A DNA stretch of 64,000 nt from the NCBI GenBank assembly GCA_002794785.1, contig NBBA01000012.1:310001-374000 (forward strand), read 5' to 3'. The first letter of the stretch is position 1; each line of letters begins with the position of its first letter. This DNA is from Coniferiporia sulphurascens (lineage: Eukaryota; Basidiomycota; Agaricomycetes; Hymenochaetales; Hymenochaetaceae). A model generated the notes under the pieces. That model was not told the origin of the DNA, did no database searches, and saw nothing but the letters and a program-made list of their open reading frames with translations. This document shows positions 9,066 through 19,040 of this stretch, piece after piece. A program made the translations under genes and the position numbers.

Positions 9066-12032
9066 ATAGAGACATCTCTATTCTTCAGTGGAATGCCACC
9101 TGCTCCTTAGCCATGGTCCATTCCCTCATTCCGATACTCACCACTGACCCATCCCCTCCCACCGTCATTTTGCTACAGGAACCACCCTGGTACCAAATCG
9201 GTCTCCAGCCATCCCTCACCAACCCAACCGGCACACCAGTCCTCAACATACCTTCCCTCCCAGGGTACATAGCAGTCCTACCCCCAGCCATCTGGCCTCA
9301 GGTAGTCACTTATGTATCTCACGCCATCCCCTTAACCTCATGGTTGGTCCTTGGTGCCGCCTCGTCCAGCACCGATGTTCTCACTATCGAAATCCGCTCC
9401 CAACTAACCATCCGCCTCTGCAACTACTATGGTATGCATGCACTGGACCGTACCACCACCACCCCACAATACCCCAGTGAGTCGTTCCTTTTTACACTCC
9501 CACCAGTCTTGGCCTCTACTCTACTCATGGCCGGCGACTTCAACCGTCGCCACCGCATGTGGTCCGAACTCCTTGCAGCTCGGCAGGAGGACTTGAGGGC
9601 ACAACCCCTTGATGACTTCTTCCAGGAGCATGGCCTTGCACCAGCCCACCTCCCAGATTCTGACTCGCGGCCCATGGACAATCATCGACAGTGCCCCATT
9701 GACATGATCTGGGCTCCACCTGCAATCAACCCCGATGCCATTATAGACTCGGGTTCATCAACCACCTCCCCACTGTCCGACCACATGATGCTATGCTGGT
9801 CCCTGCCATCCCAGCCCCCCCCTCCAGTCATGAAAACATGCCGGCTTCTCCCAGCCGACAGAGAGGAATGGTCCAACATCGCCTTCCCACTACTTGAATC
9901 TGCCTTCCTCTTATCAGCAGACAACCCCACCACCCTCGACATTAAAGCACAGGCCGTGGTCGACTCGATGATCACCACCCTCGCCCCATTCACCAGAATC
10001 GCCAAGCCATCAAAAACCGAGGTCCCCTGGTGGACCCTGACTTGCAAATCGCTCCTCCAGGCGATTTCAATGGCCACCACCCCCCTCCAGCAATCAGCAG
10101 CTCGCCACGCCTTCAAACACAGTGTACGAGTGGCCAAACGGCACTTTTATGCCAAACAAGCCAACCAGACAGACGCCTCCAACATATGGAGCTGGGCCAA
10201 ATGAGGCCTCGGCAACCGACCCACCCCAATCCCCTCGCTCAAGAAACGCGATGGCACCTTCACTCAGTCGGACATCGAGAAAGGTGAGCTCTTCCGCACT
10301 ACTTTCTTCGCACCTCCCCCACCCCCAAAAGCGGCTCCCACCCCACCGCCTCCCCTCCAACCAGCTGCCCTGCCCATACTCCTCACAGAGCTCACGGGGG
10401 CACTGTCCGACACCTCCAACTTGTCGGCGCCAGGCCTCTCAGGGATCGGCTACCGCCCACTAAAATGGGTGGTAGACGCCTACCCTGCCGAGATCCTCAC
10501 CCTTTTCAATGACTGCCTACGCATGGGGCACCACCCTAAGTGCTGGCGGGCGGCAAAAGTGGTAATGCTATGGAAGCCTAACAAGAAGGACCTGTTCTCG
10601 CCGAGATCTTATCAGCCCATCACCCTCGAGGAGACCCTAGGGAAACTCCTCAAAAAGATAATAGCTAACCGGCTCCAGTTCCTCGCTAACACGAGGGATT
10701 GGCTGCCACCCAACCAGTATGGGGGCGTCAGGGACACTCAGTCTATGATGCTGCCCAACACCTTTTACAGATTGCGGAGCATGCCCATGCAGAGGGCCGT
10801 GTATGTTCAGTCCTAGCAGTCGACATACAGGGGTTCTTCGACTCGGTACACCCCCACCTCCTCCACTGACAATTGTTAGACCTCAGTTGTGCCCCCGACA
10901 TGGCCAACTGGTGTTTGTCTTTCATGACAGACCGGCAGATTGCCATTGCTTTCAATGGCACCACCCTCCCAACCGCCCAGAAACCCGACCTCGGCACCCC
11001 CCAGGGGTCGCTGGTATCCCTGATCCTCTCCACCATATTCGTGGGCATGGTCCTCCGGAAATTTCACCAAACCGGCACCACTGCCCTTGCATATGTTGAT
11101 GACCACCTCCTTGTGTGTGTCGGACCCAGTGTGGCATCCAACTGCCAGCAACTGTCCAACACCTATCACCAACTCAATGCTCACTTCGGTGACATCGGTC
11201 TCAACATCGAGGCTGCCAAGACTGAGTGCCTACACTTCCACCCACCCCGGCGTCGATCACCAGCATACACCAACTGGGACACCGCCAGGGTGCAAGTCGA
11301 CCCCACCACCCTCGTCCGACCCTCTATCCCGCTCCGATGGCTCGGGATCTGGTGGGACCCCGCCCTCACCTTCAAAGCCCATGTCGAGTGAATGCGCTCC
11401 AAAGGCCTCTCCACCCTCACTGCCCTCCGCATCCTCGGCAACACCGAACGCGGCATTTCGGCCCTTCTCCTACGTTGCCTATATATTGCCTGTGTCCGCT
11501 TGGTCCTCACATGGGGTGCGCCGGTTTGGTATCATGGCCAGCGCCAAAAAACTTTAGTAAGCCGCCTGCAGGCTGTGCAAAACATGGCATGCAGATGGAT
11601 TCTCAGCATCTACAAAGGCGCCTCTCCGTTCTCTACATATTTTCTTTGTTCCCTCCCCCCCTTTCTTATTATTTTGAATATGCTAAGACTCTCCATTCTC
11701 TGCGCCTATGGCACACCCCGCACTCCATTGGTAGAAAACGTTTTTATAAAACAGTAACTAACTGCCCCTTTTCCACTTCTCTGCAGGTCCGGGTTCCTCG
11801 GGTTCAACTGGTCCCTGCATACACTCATCCCCTGTGGACAGATCCTCTGGCATTTACAAATGGTCGAGTTTCGTTTGCCTCTCCTATCACTCCAGTCAGC
11901 AAAGACACCTGCAAGGAATTCATGGAAGCTGTGTGCTCCCTGAGCACCCTCCCCCACCTCCAGGTCTTCACCGATGGCTCGCGCATGGGCACGAAGTCTG
12001 GATCAGTGGTCTGTGCCATGCAGGGCCTCACC
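9062..12032 (+). pseudogene. LINE-B ORF2: EN, RT and start of RNase H
   Basis: Starts at ATG 9062 (MNRDISILQWN). EN motifs: QWN, LLQEPPWYQIGLQP, VTYVSHAI, CNYYGMHA, AGDFNRRHRMWSE, IDMIWAPP and SPLSDHMMLCW, all within residues 1-240. EN nicks target DNA. The RT follows (KWVVDAYPAEIL, WKPNKKDLFSPRSYQPITLEE, GTPQGSLVSLILSTIF, LAYVDDHLLVC, LNIEAAKTECLHF). RNase H begins before the insertion at 12032. In-frame stops at 10202 (AAATGAGGC), 10867 (CACTGACAA) and 11390 (GAGTGAATG) each sit where other copies read CGA. Frameshifts near 10735 and 11650 add to the decay. Confidence 0.85.
12019..12032. repeat. 14-bp TSD of the nested LINE-A (partner 19041-19054)
   Basis: TGCAGGGCCTCACC lies immediately left of the T-rich end of the minus-strand LINE-A. 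It is repeated exactly at 19041-19054, right of its 5' end. Removing the insert and one copy restores LINE-B RNase H sequence. Confidence 0.95.
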
Positions 12033-12356
12033 CTTTTTTTTTTTTTTTTTTAATTATTCCTGCAGTATTACATAATTACAAGCTGCCCCCCTGAAGGGGG
12101 GGCCCTAACTACATAACAATGGAGGCGCCCGTCATTGTGCATCATGCGAAACTGGGTGGGGGCTCTGCTCCCTAGAAAGGGTGCTGATGTGTGAAGAGCC
12201 CCTATTTGGTTAATAGGACATGGGAAGAAGGAGGAATACATATCGCTACAAACCAACCAGGTGGTTAAGGGCAGGTAAAGGTAAGAAGCTTAGAATTGGA
12301 AGGGGAGGGCAAGAGTGCCGGCTGGGACGTATTCAAGGGAATTCAAAAGGCAGGCA

Positions 12357-15300
12357 TTATTCAAGAGGAAAGGGAGGGAGCATACCTGATAGCTCTAAAA
12401 GGGCTGGGTCCGAGTCCTGGGTTCAGGGTCCGAGCATATGACACATGTATTCCTGTAGGAGGTCCAGATTCATATCCTTGTTGGTCAGGTGTCCATCTAG
12501 GTCCATAGCGGTGAAGGAGAGCCGTATGGCGCCTGCGGCGCGGTCAGAGAGGCGGTTTAGGTGCCCCATCAGCTTAAGCCATCGGCGCAAAACTGGGAGG
12601 TGGTTTTTGTCAGCCCACTCTGAGTGGTGGGTTGGGAGAGGGTCTTGAGGTGGCCACACACATTGTATCCATGGCTGGAATGTGCTGCAGCCGCCTAGAA
12701 TGTGGGCGGTCGACTGCGCTGGCCAAGGGGGGTGGTTGTGCCACCTGCAATGTGAGATCAGGCCATGTCTGTGATGGTAGGCCAAGTCAAAACTCAGCCA
12801 GTATCCCCCATAGGGACTGGCATGACAGAGGACTTGAGCGACTATGGACAGCTGGTTTCGTGGGTGGTCGGCCATGTGCACGGGTAGCTTTCGTGGATGG
12901 CATGAGGGGAGGCTGTGGACTGCCAGGTACTTGTTGGCAGTTGAGGCTAGGGGGCGGGCTAGCGAGAGTGACCATCGTTCCATGAGGGTGCAGACAGCGA
13001 CTTCTTTTAGTGCTGAGGTGGAGGGTTTAAGGTCGGATGGGGGGAGCTCCATGGCCAGCTTTGCCTCCGTGTCAGCCCATTCATTCCTGGGGATGTCCGA
13101 GTGGCCGGGACACCATACGAAGTGAATCATGAGCTGGGGGTATGAGTCCAGGAGAGTCTCCACACCCGCTTTCCAGATGTGAAGGAGGTGGGCGCCGGGG
13201 GCAGTGGCCCATGTGCGGAATAGGTGCAGAGCAGTCAGCGAATCGGACAGGAAGAAGATATCCGATGCAACACACAGTTGTGCTGGGAGGCGGCATGCCA
13301 CCCAGCCAGGGGCCGTTGCAAGGGAGATCTCCTCAGTGTCCGTGGCTGTGGCACAGGTGGGGGATTCCAGTCGTCATGACCAGAGTCTGGTGTGGCCCAG
13401 CATTGCACAGATGGCCAAACCCGACTTATTGTCAATGCGGGAGCCATCGGTGAATACCTGGATGTGGGGGGTGGAGCCTAGTTGGCGCGCAGCTGTCATG
13501 AATGATTTGTGGGTGTCGGTGCTGACCGGGGTGGTGGGGGTGGTGAATCGGATCCGGCCTTTTGTGAATGCCAGTGGGTCCATCCATGGGGGATGTGTGT
13601 ATGCAGGGACCTGTTGAACCCGGGGGCTCGGACCTGCAAAGAAAGGGAGAAAGGTCTATTAGTTACGTTTTTATAAAATTTTCGGCCAACAGAGTGTGGG
13701 GTGCGCCAGAGGCGCAGGGAATGGGTGGTCTTTATATACTCGAAATAGAAAGAGAGAGGGGGGACAGAGCAAAGAAAATTAGTGGAATGGGGGGAGGCGC
13801 CTTTGAAGATGCCAAGGATCCATCGGCAGGCCGTGTTTTGCACAGCCTGTAGGCGGTTTACCAATGTTTTTTGGCGGTGGCCATGGTACCAGACCGGCGC
13901 TCCCCATGACAGGATGGAGCGGACACAGGAGGTGTACAGGCGGCGGAGGAGGAGGGCCGAAATGCCACATTGGGTGTTGCCCAAGATGTGGAGTGCGGCG
14001 AGGGTGGAGAGCCCCTTGGAGCACATACACTCAACATGGGGTTTGAAGGAGAGGCCTGGATCCCACCATATCCCCAACCATCGGAGTGGGATTGAGGGGT
14101 GGATCAGTGTGTTTGGGTCAACCTGTACGCCGGCTGTGTCCCAGCCATTATAGCCGGTACATCACTGAGGGGGGTGGAAGTGGAGGCATTCCGTCTTGGT
14201 GGCTTCAATGTTGAGACCGATGGTGCCGAAGAGGTTGTCTAGTTGTTGGTAGGCGTTGGCGAGCTCGTGGCAGTTGGATGCTACTGAGGGTCCTATGCAA
14301 ACAAGTAAGTGGTTGTCAACATAAGCCAGGGCCATGGTGCCGGCTTGGTGGAAGCGCCAGAGTACCATGCCTGCGAATATTGTTGACAATATGGGGGAGA
14401 CTGGTGACCCCTGGGGGGTGCCATAGTCTGGTTTAGGGGCAGTTGGGAGGGTGGTGCCGTCAAAGGCGACTGCAACCTGCCGATCTGTCATGAAGGACAG
14501 ACACCAGTTGGCCATGTCTGGCATGCAACCTGTTAAGCTCAACAGTTATGCGGTGATCGACGTCGGGGCTTCCTGATCGTCGGAACTGGTGGTATGGCAA
14601 CGGGGCTTCCTAGATGTCGTAAGCTGAAGGAGGATCGTCGAGGGGGCTTCCTGATCGTCGATGTGGACGCAGTAGGCTTCTTGGAGTGAGTCAGGTTACG
14701 ACGAAGTGACTAATGGTCAAGTGGCACTCAGTAAACTGGTGGTAGCAGATAATGGGCTTGTATGAACAAAGAGCACAAGCTTAGGGCTTGTGCTACTGAA
14801 GTTACATGCTTATATGCTATTCTATGTGTTTACTACTGTAGCGACTTGGTTAGGTATGTTTACCAGACTAATGGAAAGTCATGGAAACTCAAGGAATGCC
14901 TTGGTAATACAAGTGCGGTGGTCAGTAAGCAAAGCACGTCATGATGGTGCAATAAGGCGTCATCATGGCATCTTATGGTGCAAGGCGAATAAGGATGAGT
15001 AAGGCAGAGAAATGGGGGAGTTGCGCTGACTGATGATGACGAAGAAGAAGTGAGTCAGCACAATAAGGGAAGGTAAAGGAAAATTGTAACACAACCGAGG
15101 TCCAACAATTGCCAGTGTAGGAGCTGAGGGTGCACTGAGTCGAAAAAGCCCTGTATGTCGACTGCAAGGACCGAACACACAAGGCCCTCTGCATGGGCAC
15201 GCTCTGCTATCTGTAGGAGGTGTTGGGCGGTGTCATAGACTGAATGGCCTTGACACCCCCCATATTGGTTAGGTGGCAGCCAGTTCCTTGTGTTAGCGAG

Positions 15301-16920
15301 GTACTGTAGCTGGTTAGCTATTATCTTTTCAAGGAGTTTCCCAAGGGTCTCCTCGAGGGTGATGGGCCAGTATGAGCACGGTGAGAATGGGTCCTTCTTG
15401 TTTGGCTTTCGGAGCATTACCACTTTTGCTGCCCACCAGCACTCAGGGTGGTGCCCCAAGCATAGGCAGTCATTGAAGAGTGTAAGGATCTCCTCGGGGT
15501 AGGCGTCCACCACCCATTTCAGGGGGCAGTACCCCATTCCCGAGAGGCCCGGAGCCAACAAGTTGGATGTATCAGTCAGTGCCCCTGTAAGCTCTGTTAG
15601 GAGTATGGGTGGGGCAGCTGGTTGTGGTGGTGGCGGCGGGGTGTTGGCCGCTGTCTGGGGTGGTGGGGGCATAAAGAAAGTTTCCCGAAAGAGCTCACCT
15701 TTCTCGTCGTCTGTTTGAGTGAAGGTGCCATCTCGCCGTTTCAGCAATGGGATAGGGGTGGGTCGGTTTCCGAGGCCGCACTTGGCCCAGTTCCAGATGT
15801 TGGAGGCGTCCGCTTCCGATGCCTGGTCCGCATAGAACTGTCGTTTGGCCGTTCATATGCCCCTTTTGAAGGCTCTTCTTGCTGCTGCATGCTGGAGGGG
15901 GGTGGTGGCCGTTGTAATGGTGGATAGTAGTGTCTTGCAGTGGGGTGACCACCATGGGACTTCTGTTTTCGATGGCTTTGCGAGGCGGGTGAACGGCTGA
16001 AGGGTGGTGACCATAGAGTCGATAACTGCCTTGGCTTTGATGTCCAGCGTATGGGTGTCATGCCCCGGAAGACCAAAGGCTAGTTCGAGGAGAGGGAAGG
16101 TGATGTTGGGCCATTCTTCCTTGTCAGCTGGGAGTAGCCGGCTTGTCTTTAAGACCGGAGGGGGGGGCCGAAATGGCACCGACCAGTGTAGGATGGCATG
16201 GTCGGAGAGGGGTGAAGGGTTGGATGTGGCCAAATCTAGAATAGAGTCGGGGTTGACCGAGGGGGGGGCCCATATCATGTCAATGGGGCACCGGCGGCAA
16301 TTGCTGTCAGGCCATGAGTCAGAGTCAGGAAGGTGGGCAGGCGCCAGGCCATGCCCACGAAAAAAGTCGTCGAGGGGTTGCACCCCCAAGTCATCCTGTC
16401 GTGGGACAGTGAAGTCGGACCACATGTGGTGGCGACGGTTGAAGTCGCCCACCACGAGTAGAGTGGTGGCTAGCGCCAAGGGGAGTGAGAATAAAAAGGA
16501 CTCACCTGGGTACTGGGGGAGGGCGTTCCCTCGGTCCGGGGGGTGCATGCCATAGTAGTTGCACACCCGGAGGGTGAGTTGGGATCGTACCTCTACTGTC
16601 AGTACATCAGTGCCATAGGATGCGGCTCCGAGGATTGACCATGAGGTGGGGGGGAGGGCTCTGGATACATATGTGACTACCCAAGGGCAGACCTCTGGTG
16701 GTAGTACCGGTATGTAGCCCGGGATGGTGGGGATGTTGAGGACCGGGGTGCCAGTCAGGTCGGTGATTGATGGTTGCAGGCCTATTTGATACCATGGTGG
16801 TTCCTGGATAAGAATTAGATGCAGGGGGGAGGGGTCAGTTGTAAGGACAGGGATTAGGGAATGTATTGCCGCTAAAGAGCAGGTGGTGTTCCACTGCATG
16901 ATAGAGATTGTCTCTATCAT
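12357..16920 (-). pseudogene. LINE-A ORF2: EN-RT-RNase H, interrupted by a solo LTR
   Basis: Starts at ATG 16920 (MIETISIMQWN). EN occupies about residues 1-240 with QEPPWYQIGL, CNYYGMHPPD, GDFNRRHHMWSD, IDMIWAPP and SDHAILHW. The first frame ends near 15853 at a TGA where homologues have CGA (KRGI-stop). RT from about 15600: GMGYCPLKWVVDAYPEEIL, WPITLEETLGKLLEK, AVDIQGFFDSVH. The solo LTR (14531-15091) sits just after motif A. Then come GTPQGSPVSPILSTIF, motif C as YVDN instead of YVDD (near 14320), and RNase H (VFTDGSRIDNKSG, FFLSDSLTALHLF, WCPGHSDIPRNEWAD). The conserved C-terminus ends at a TAA near 12357. Dead by LTR insertion, stops and active-site loss. Confidence 0.88.
14531..15091 (+). 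mobile_element. Solo LTR 1 of an LTR retrotransposon
   Basis: 561-bp element beginning TGTTAAGCTCAACAG and ending TTGTAACA, so its termini are TGTTA and TAACA (the TG..CA rule). It is flanked by a perfect 5-bp TSD, CAACC (14526-14530 and 15092-15096), inside the RT of LINE-A. The left third has a short motif, GGGGCTTCCT followed by GATCGTCG or similar, three times at about 45-bp spacing. A 9-bp-stem palindrome, AGCACAAGC-ttagg-GCTTGTGCT, is at 14772-14794. No internal retroviral-type genes are present, so it is a recombination remnant. A second copy is at 20910-21468. Confidence 0.92.
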
Positions 16921-18983
16921 ATTTCCTCCATCTGGTTGTTGGTAGGGTCGGCGGCAAGGGCCTCTTCAATTTGGCGATAACGCCTCTTCTTGGGGCAGGC
17001 CGGCTGGGTGGTGGGGTGGTCGCCTTTGCAGTTGTTGCATAGGCGGGGGTGGGGGCATGTGTCGCCCTCAGGCACTGCATCAGTTGCGCAGTGGGTGCAC
17101 AATTTGCGGTGGTTGTGGGTCAAGTGGGCCCCAGCACAATCAGCGCAGCATGGTTGGGCGCAGCAGCCTTTGGTCCCGTGACTGAGGCCCTGGCACTGCT
17201 CACACTGGGTGAGGGTGGGGCGGACGGGTGGGACTGAGAGCCGGAGAGCGGATCCGAACATCCAGACACGTGGCCTTTTGAGGAGGCACTCATGGATGGA
17301 CCCTTTGGGGTCAACGAAAGAGAATGCCACTGGGCACCTGTCGAGGGTCGGCAGGTGGTCTTTGGTGGCAGTGAAGTGGGGGGTGACTACAAAGTCGAGG
17401 TTATGGAGTGCCGGGTTGTGCTGGATTTCAGCCATGAGGGCTTTCTCGTTGATGGTGTGTCCGTTCTGGCCGAACAGGAAGTCCTTGCACAGCACCATGG
17501 AGATGCGTAGGGTGGACCAGGGGCGGACTCTGGAGGGGGTCAGGGAGAGGGCAGTTGGGACGTTAATTCCCGCTGCAATGCACTCTGTGTGCATGTGCGA
17601 GGCATAGGCCGCAGAGTGACGATCAATGATCGTTTCCATAGTCGGGTTAGCCGAGGATGGGTGCGCCGCAAATGTGGTCATGATGTTCCCCTTTACATTG
17701 TATGAAGAGGACAGAATGGGGACTTGGTCTGCGGTGGGGAGGGAAGCAAAAAACTCACGTGCCGTTTTGGTCAGGGCCATTGCTGACTTCTGATTTTCGG
17801 CCCGTATGCCTACTGTGGGGGTGAGGACCAAGGTTGGGTCCTTGGCATACATGGTGGGGGGTGGGGGCACTTTCCGCTGGCGCTTCTTTTTCTTCTGCAT
17901 TGGGTTGATGACCACTCTGGTGGCCGGGGCCACTGGGGTTGGGTTGGTCGCTGTTGGGGGGGCCGCTGCTGCGGCGACTTGCACATAGGAGGTGGGGGCG
18001 GCCTGGGGTGCTGCCTGTGGGGCGGGTTGCTGTTGTTGTTGTTGTTGCTGTTGTCGGGGGGTGGACCTAGAGCTGATGGAGGCCATCTGGCGTGAAATAG
18101 AAGCTACGCCAGTTGTCAGGCGCTTGACTGCATCTGTCAGCGCCCTCATTTCTGGGGTCACGGGGGCGGTACCAGGGGTCTCGGTGGTGGCCGGGGCCCT
18201 TTGGGGGGGGTGAGCTGGTACGAAGGGTTCTGGGAGGGCGATTACCGCCCCCTCCCTCGCGAAGTTGTAGGCCATTACCGCATTGCGGTAAATGATGTTC
18301 TGTGGGTATGTCCTGTCTTGCTCTATGTTGGCTAGTGTCTTCTGGACATTCCATAGGAGGTCGCCCATGAACTGCGCTGCCTTGACGTCGATCGTCTTGG
18401 TTGTGGCGTCCCTGGTTTGCTGGTTGAAGTCGTCCAGGGCACGGGTGAGGGAGTACATGAAGCCTGCCGTGTGCTGTTCATGTTGTTGGGCAGGGAGTCC
18501 TCTCGGCGTGAGAGGTGACATGGCGGCCGAGGAGCATTTCCGCCCAAGGCTTGTGCCTCCCACCTGTTGCAGGGGGGTATGGGGGTCAACCGCCATTGCT
18601 GGGGCAGTCTCGCCGGTTTCGATGGAGCCGTGGATCGACCCTACTGAGGCGGCTGGTGAGCCGGCTCGGGATGCTGCCCTAGGTTCCATGCGTGCTTGGG
18701 CGGTGAAGTCGTAGGCTGAGATCAGTTGTGAGTTGCTGATAGCTGGTGAGGGTGCCAGGACATCCGGGGAGGAGGTCAATGGTGGGAATTCAGACATGGG
18801 TGCCTGTTGGGGGGTGGTGGGGGTGGTGGTGCCATGCCTCATGGCAGCGGCAGCGCCAGTGGAGGCCCAGTTGGTGGCCATCCTGGCAACCCAGTCAGGA
18901 TCAGCGTTGGCCGGTGGGGCGGGTGGGGGGTTGGTTCGGGTTGTCCAACAGAGAGTATTCCTGTAATCACCTGGGTTCGACAT
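16917..18983 (-). CDS. LINE-A ORF1 protein (gag-like, three zinc knuckles), intact frame, 688 aa
   Basis: Complete frame, MSNPGDYRNTLCW to NNQMEEI. Residues 1-130 are Pro/Ala-rich and low-complexity. About residues 160-240 look helical (SLTRALDDFNQQTRD, FMGDLLWNVQKTLANIEQDR). A polyglutamine run of about ten sits near residue 320. A basic KKKKRQRK patch precedes MYAKDPTLVLTP. Knuckle 1 is C-x2-C-x4-H-x4-C at 594-607, followed by a CADC-AGAH-type finger and CNNC-KGDH-x6-C near 650-663. Such proteins bind LINE RNA and form RNPs. The stop overlaps the ORF2 start (ATGA, 16917-16920). It is the only full-length open ORF1 in the window, but it lies in a dead element. Confidence 0.9.
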   Translation of the reverse strand: MSNPGDYRNTLCWTTRTNPPPAPPANADPDWVARMATNWASTGAAAAMRHGTTTPTTPQQAPMSEFPPLTSSPDVLAPSPAISNSQLISAYDFTAQARMEPRAASRAGSPAASVGSIHGSIETGETAPAMAVDPHTPLQQVGGTSLGRKCSSAAMSPLTPRGLPAQQHEQHTAGFMYSLTRALDDFNQQTRDATTKTIDVKAAQFMGDLLWNVQKTLANIEQDRTYPQNIIYRNAVMAYNFAREGAVIALPEPFVPAHPPQRAPATTETPGTAPVTPEMRALTDAVKRLTTGVASISRQMASISSRSTPRQQQQQQQQQPAPQAAPQAAPTSYVQVAAAAAPPTATNPTPVAPATRVVINPMQKKKKRQRKVPPPPTMYAKDPTLVLTPTVGIRAENQKSAMALTKTAREFFASLPTADQVPILSSSYNVKGNIMTTFAAHPSSANPTMETIIDRHSAAYASHMHTECIAAGINVPTALSLTPSRVRPWSTLRISMVLCKDFLFGQNGHTINEKALMAEIQHNPALHNLDFVVTPHFTATKDHLPTLDRCPVAFSFVDPKGSIHECLLKRPRVWMFGSALRLSVPPVRPTLTQCEQCQGLSHGTKGCCAQPCCADCAGAHLTHNHRKLCTHCATDAVPEGDTCPHPRLCNNCKGDHPTTQPACPKKRRYRQIEEALAADPTNNQMEEI

Positions 18984-19040
18984 GGGGAGTTTTAGCTGCC
19001 CGCACTAGTCGATGGTGGTGGTTACTGGTCAAGAAGGATG
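18984..19040 (-). promoter_or_regulatory. LINE 5' leader, probably containing an internal promoter
   Basis: Short non-coding leader, (C)ATCCTTCTTGACCAGT followed by an ACCACCACCATC block and GGGCAGCTAAAACTCCCC, then ATG. It is 56-57 nt long here, and equivalent leaders precede ORF1 at 33556-33612 and 46777-46833. LINE transcription must start at or near the first base to copy the whole element, so promoter signals are expected here or inside ORF1. No TATA box is visible. The promoter role is inferred from LINE biology. Confidence 0.6.

Larger units (their letters stand above)
12033..19040 (-). mobile_element. Full-length LINE-A (5' leader, ORF1, ORF2, 3' UTR, tail) carrying a solo LTR
   Basis: Most complete LINE in the window. 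On the minus strand: leader 19040-18984, ORF1 18983-16917, ORF2 16920-12357, 3' UTR with hairpin, and an A-rich tail (poly-T at 12034-12051 on the plus strand). It lies in LINE-B RNase H with a perfect 14-bp TSD. Without the 561-bp solo LTR and its 5-bp duplication it measures about 6.4 kb. Both ends are intact, so it defines the LINE-A consensus ends. ORF1 is open but ORF2 is broken, so it cannot move autonomously. Confidence 0.93.

Noticed and set aside
11760..11790. A spliceosomal intron ending TTCTCTGCAGG in the RT-RNase H linker.
   Set aside because: The reading frame passes through it (PFSTSLQVRVP) in all families, so it is coding. Kept only as a low-interest cryptic splice note.
14560..14700. 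CRISPR-like spaced repeats (GGGGCTTCCT series).
   Set aside because: Only three degenerate copies inside a solo LTR of a eukaryotic element, with no cas genes and no regular repeat length.
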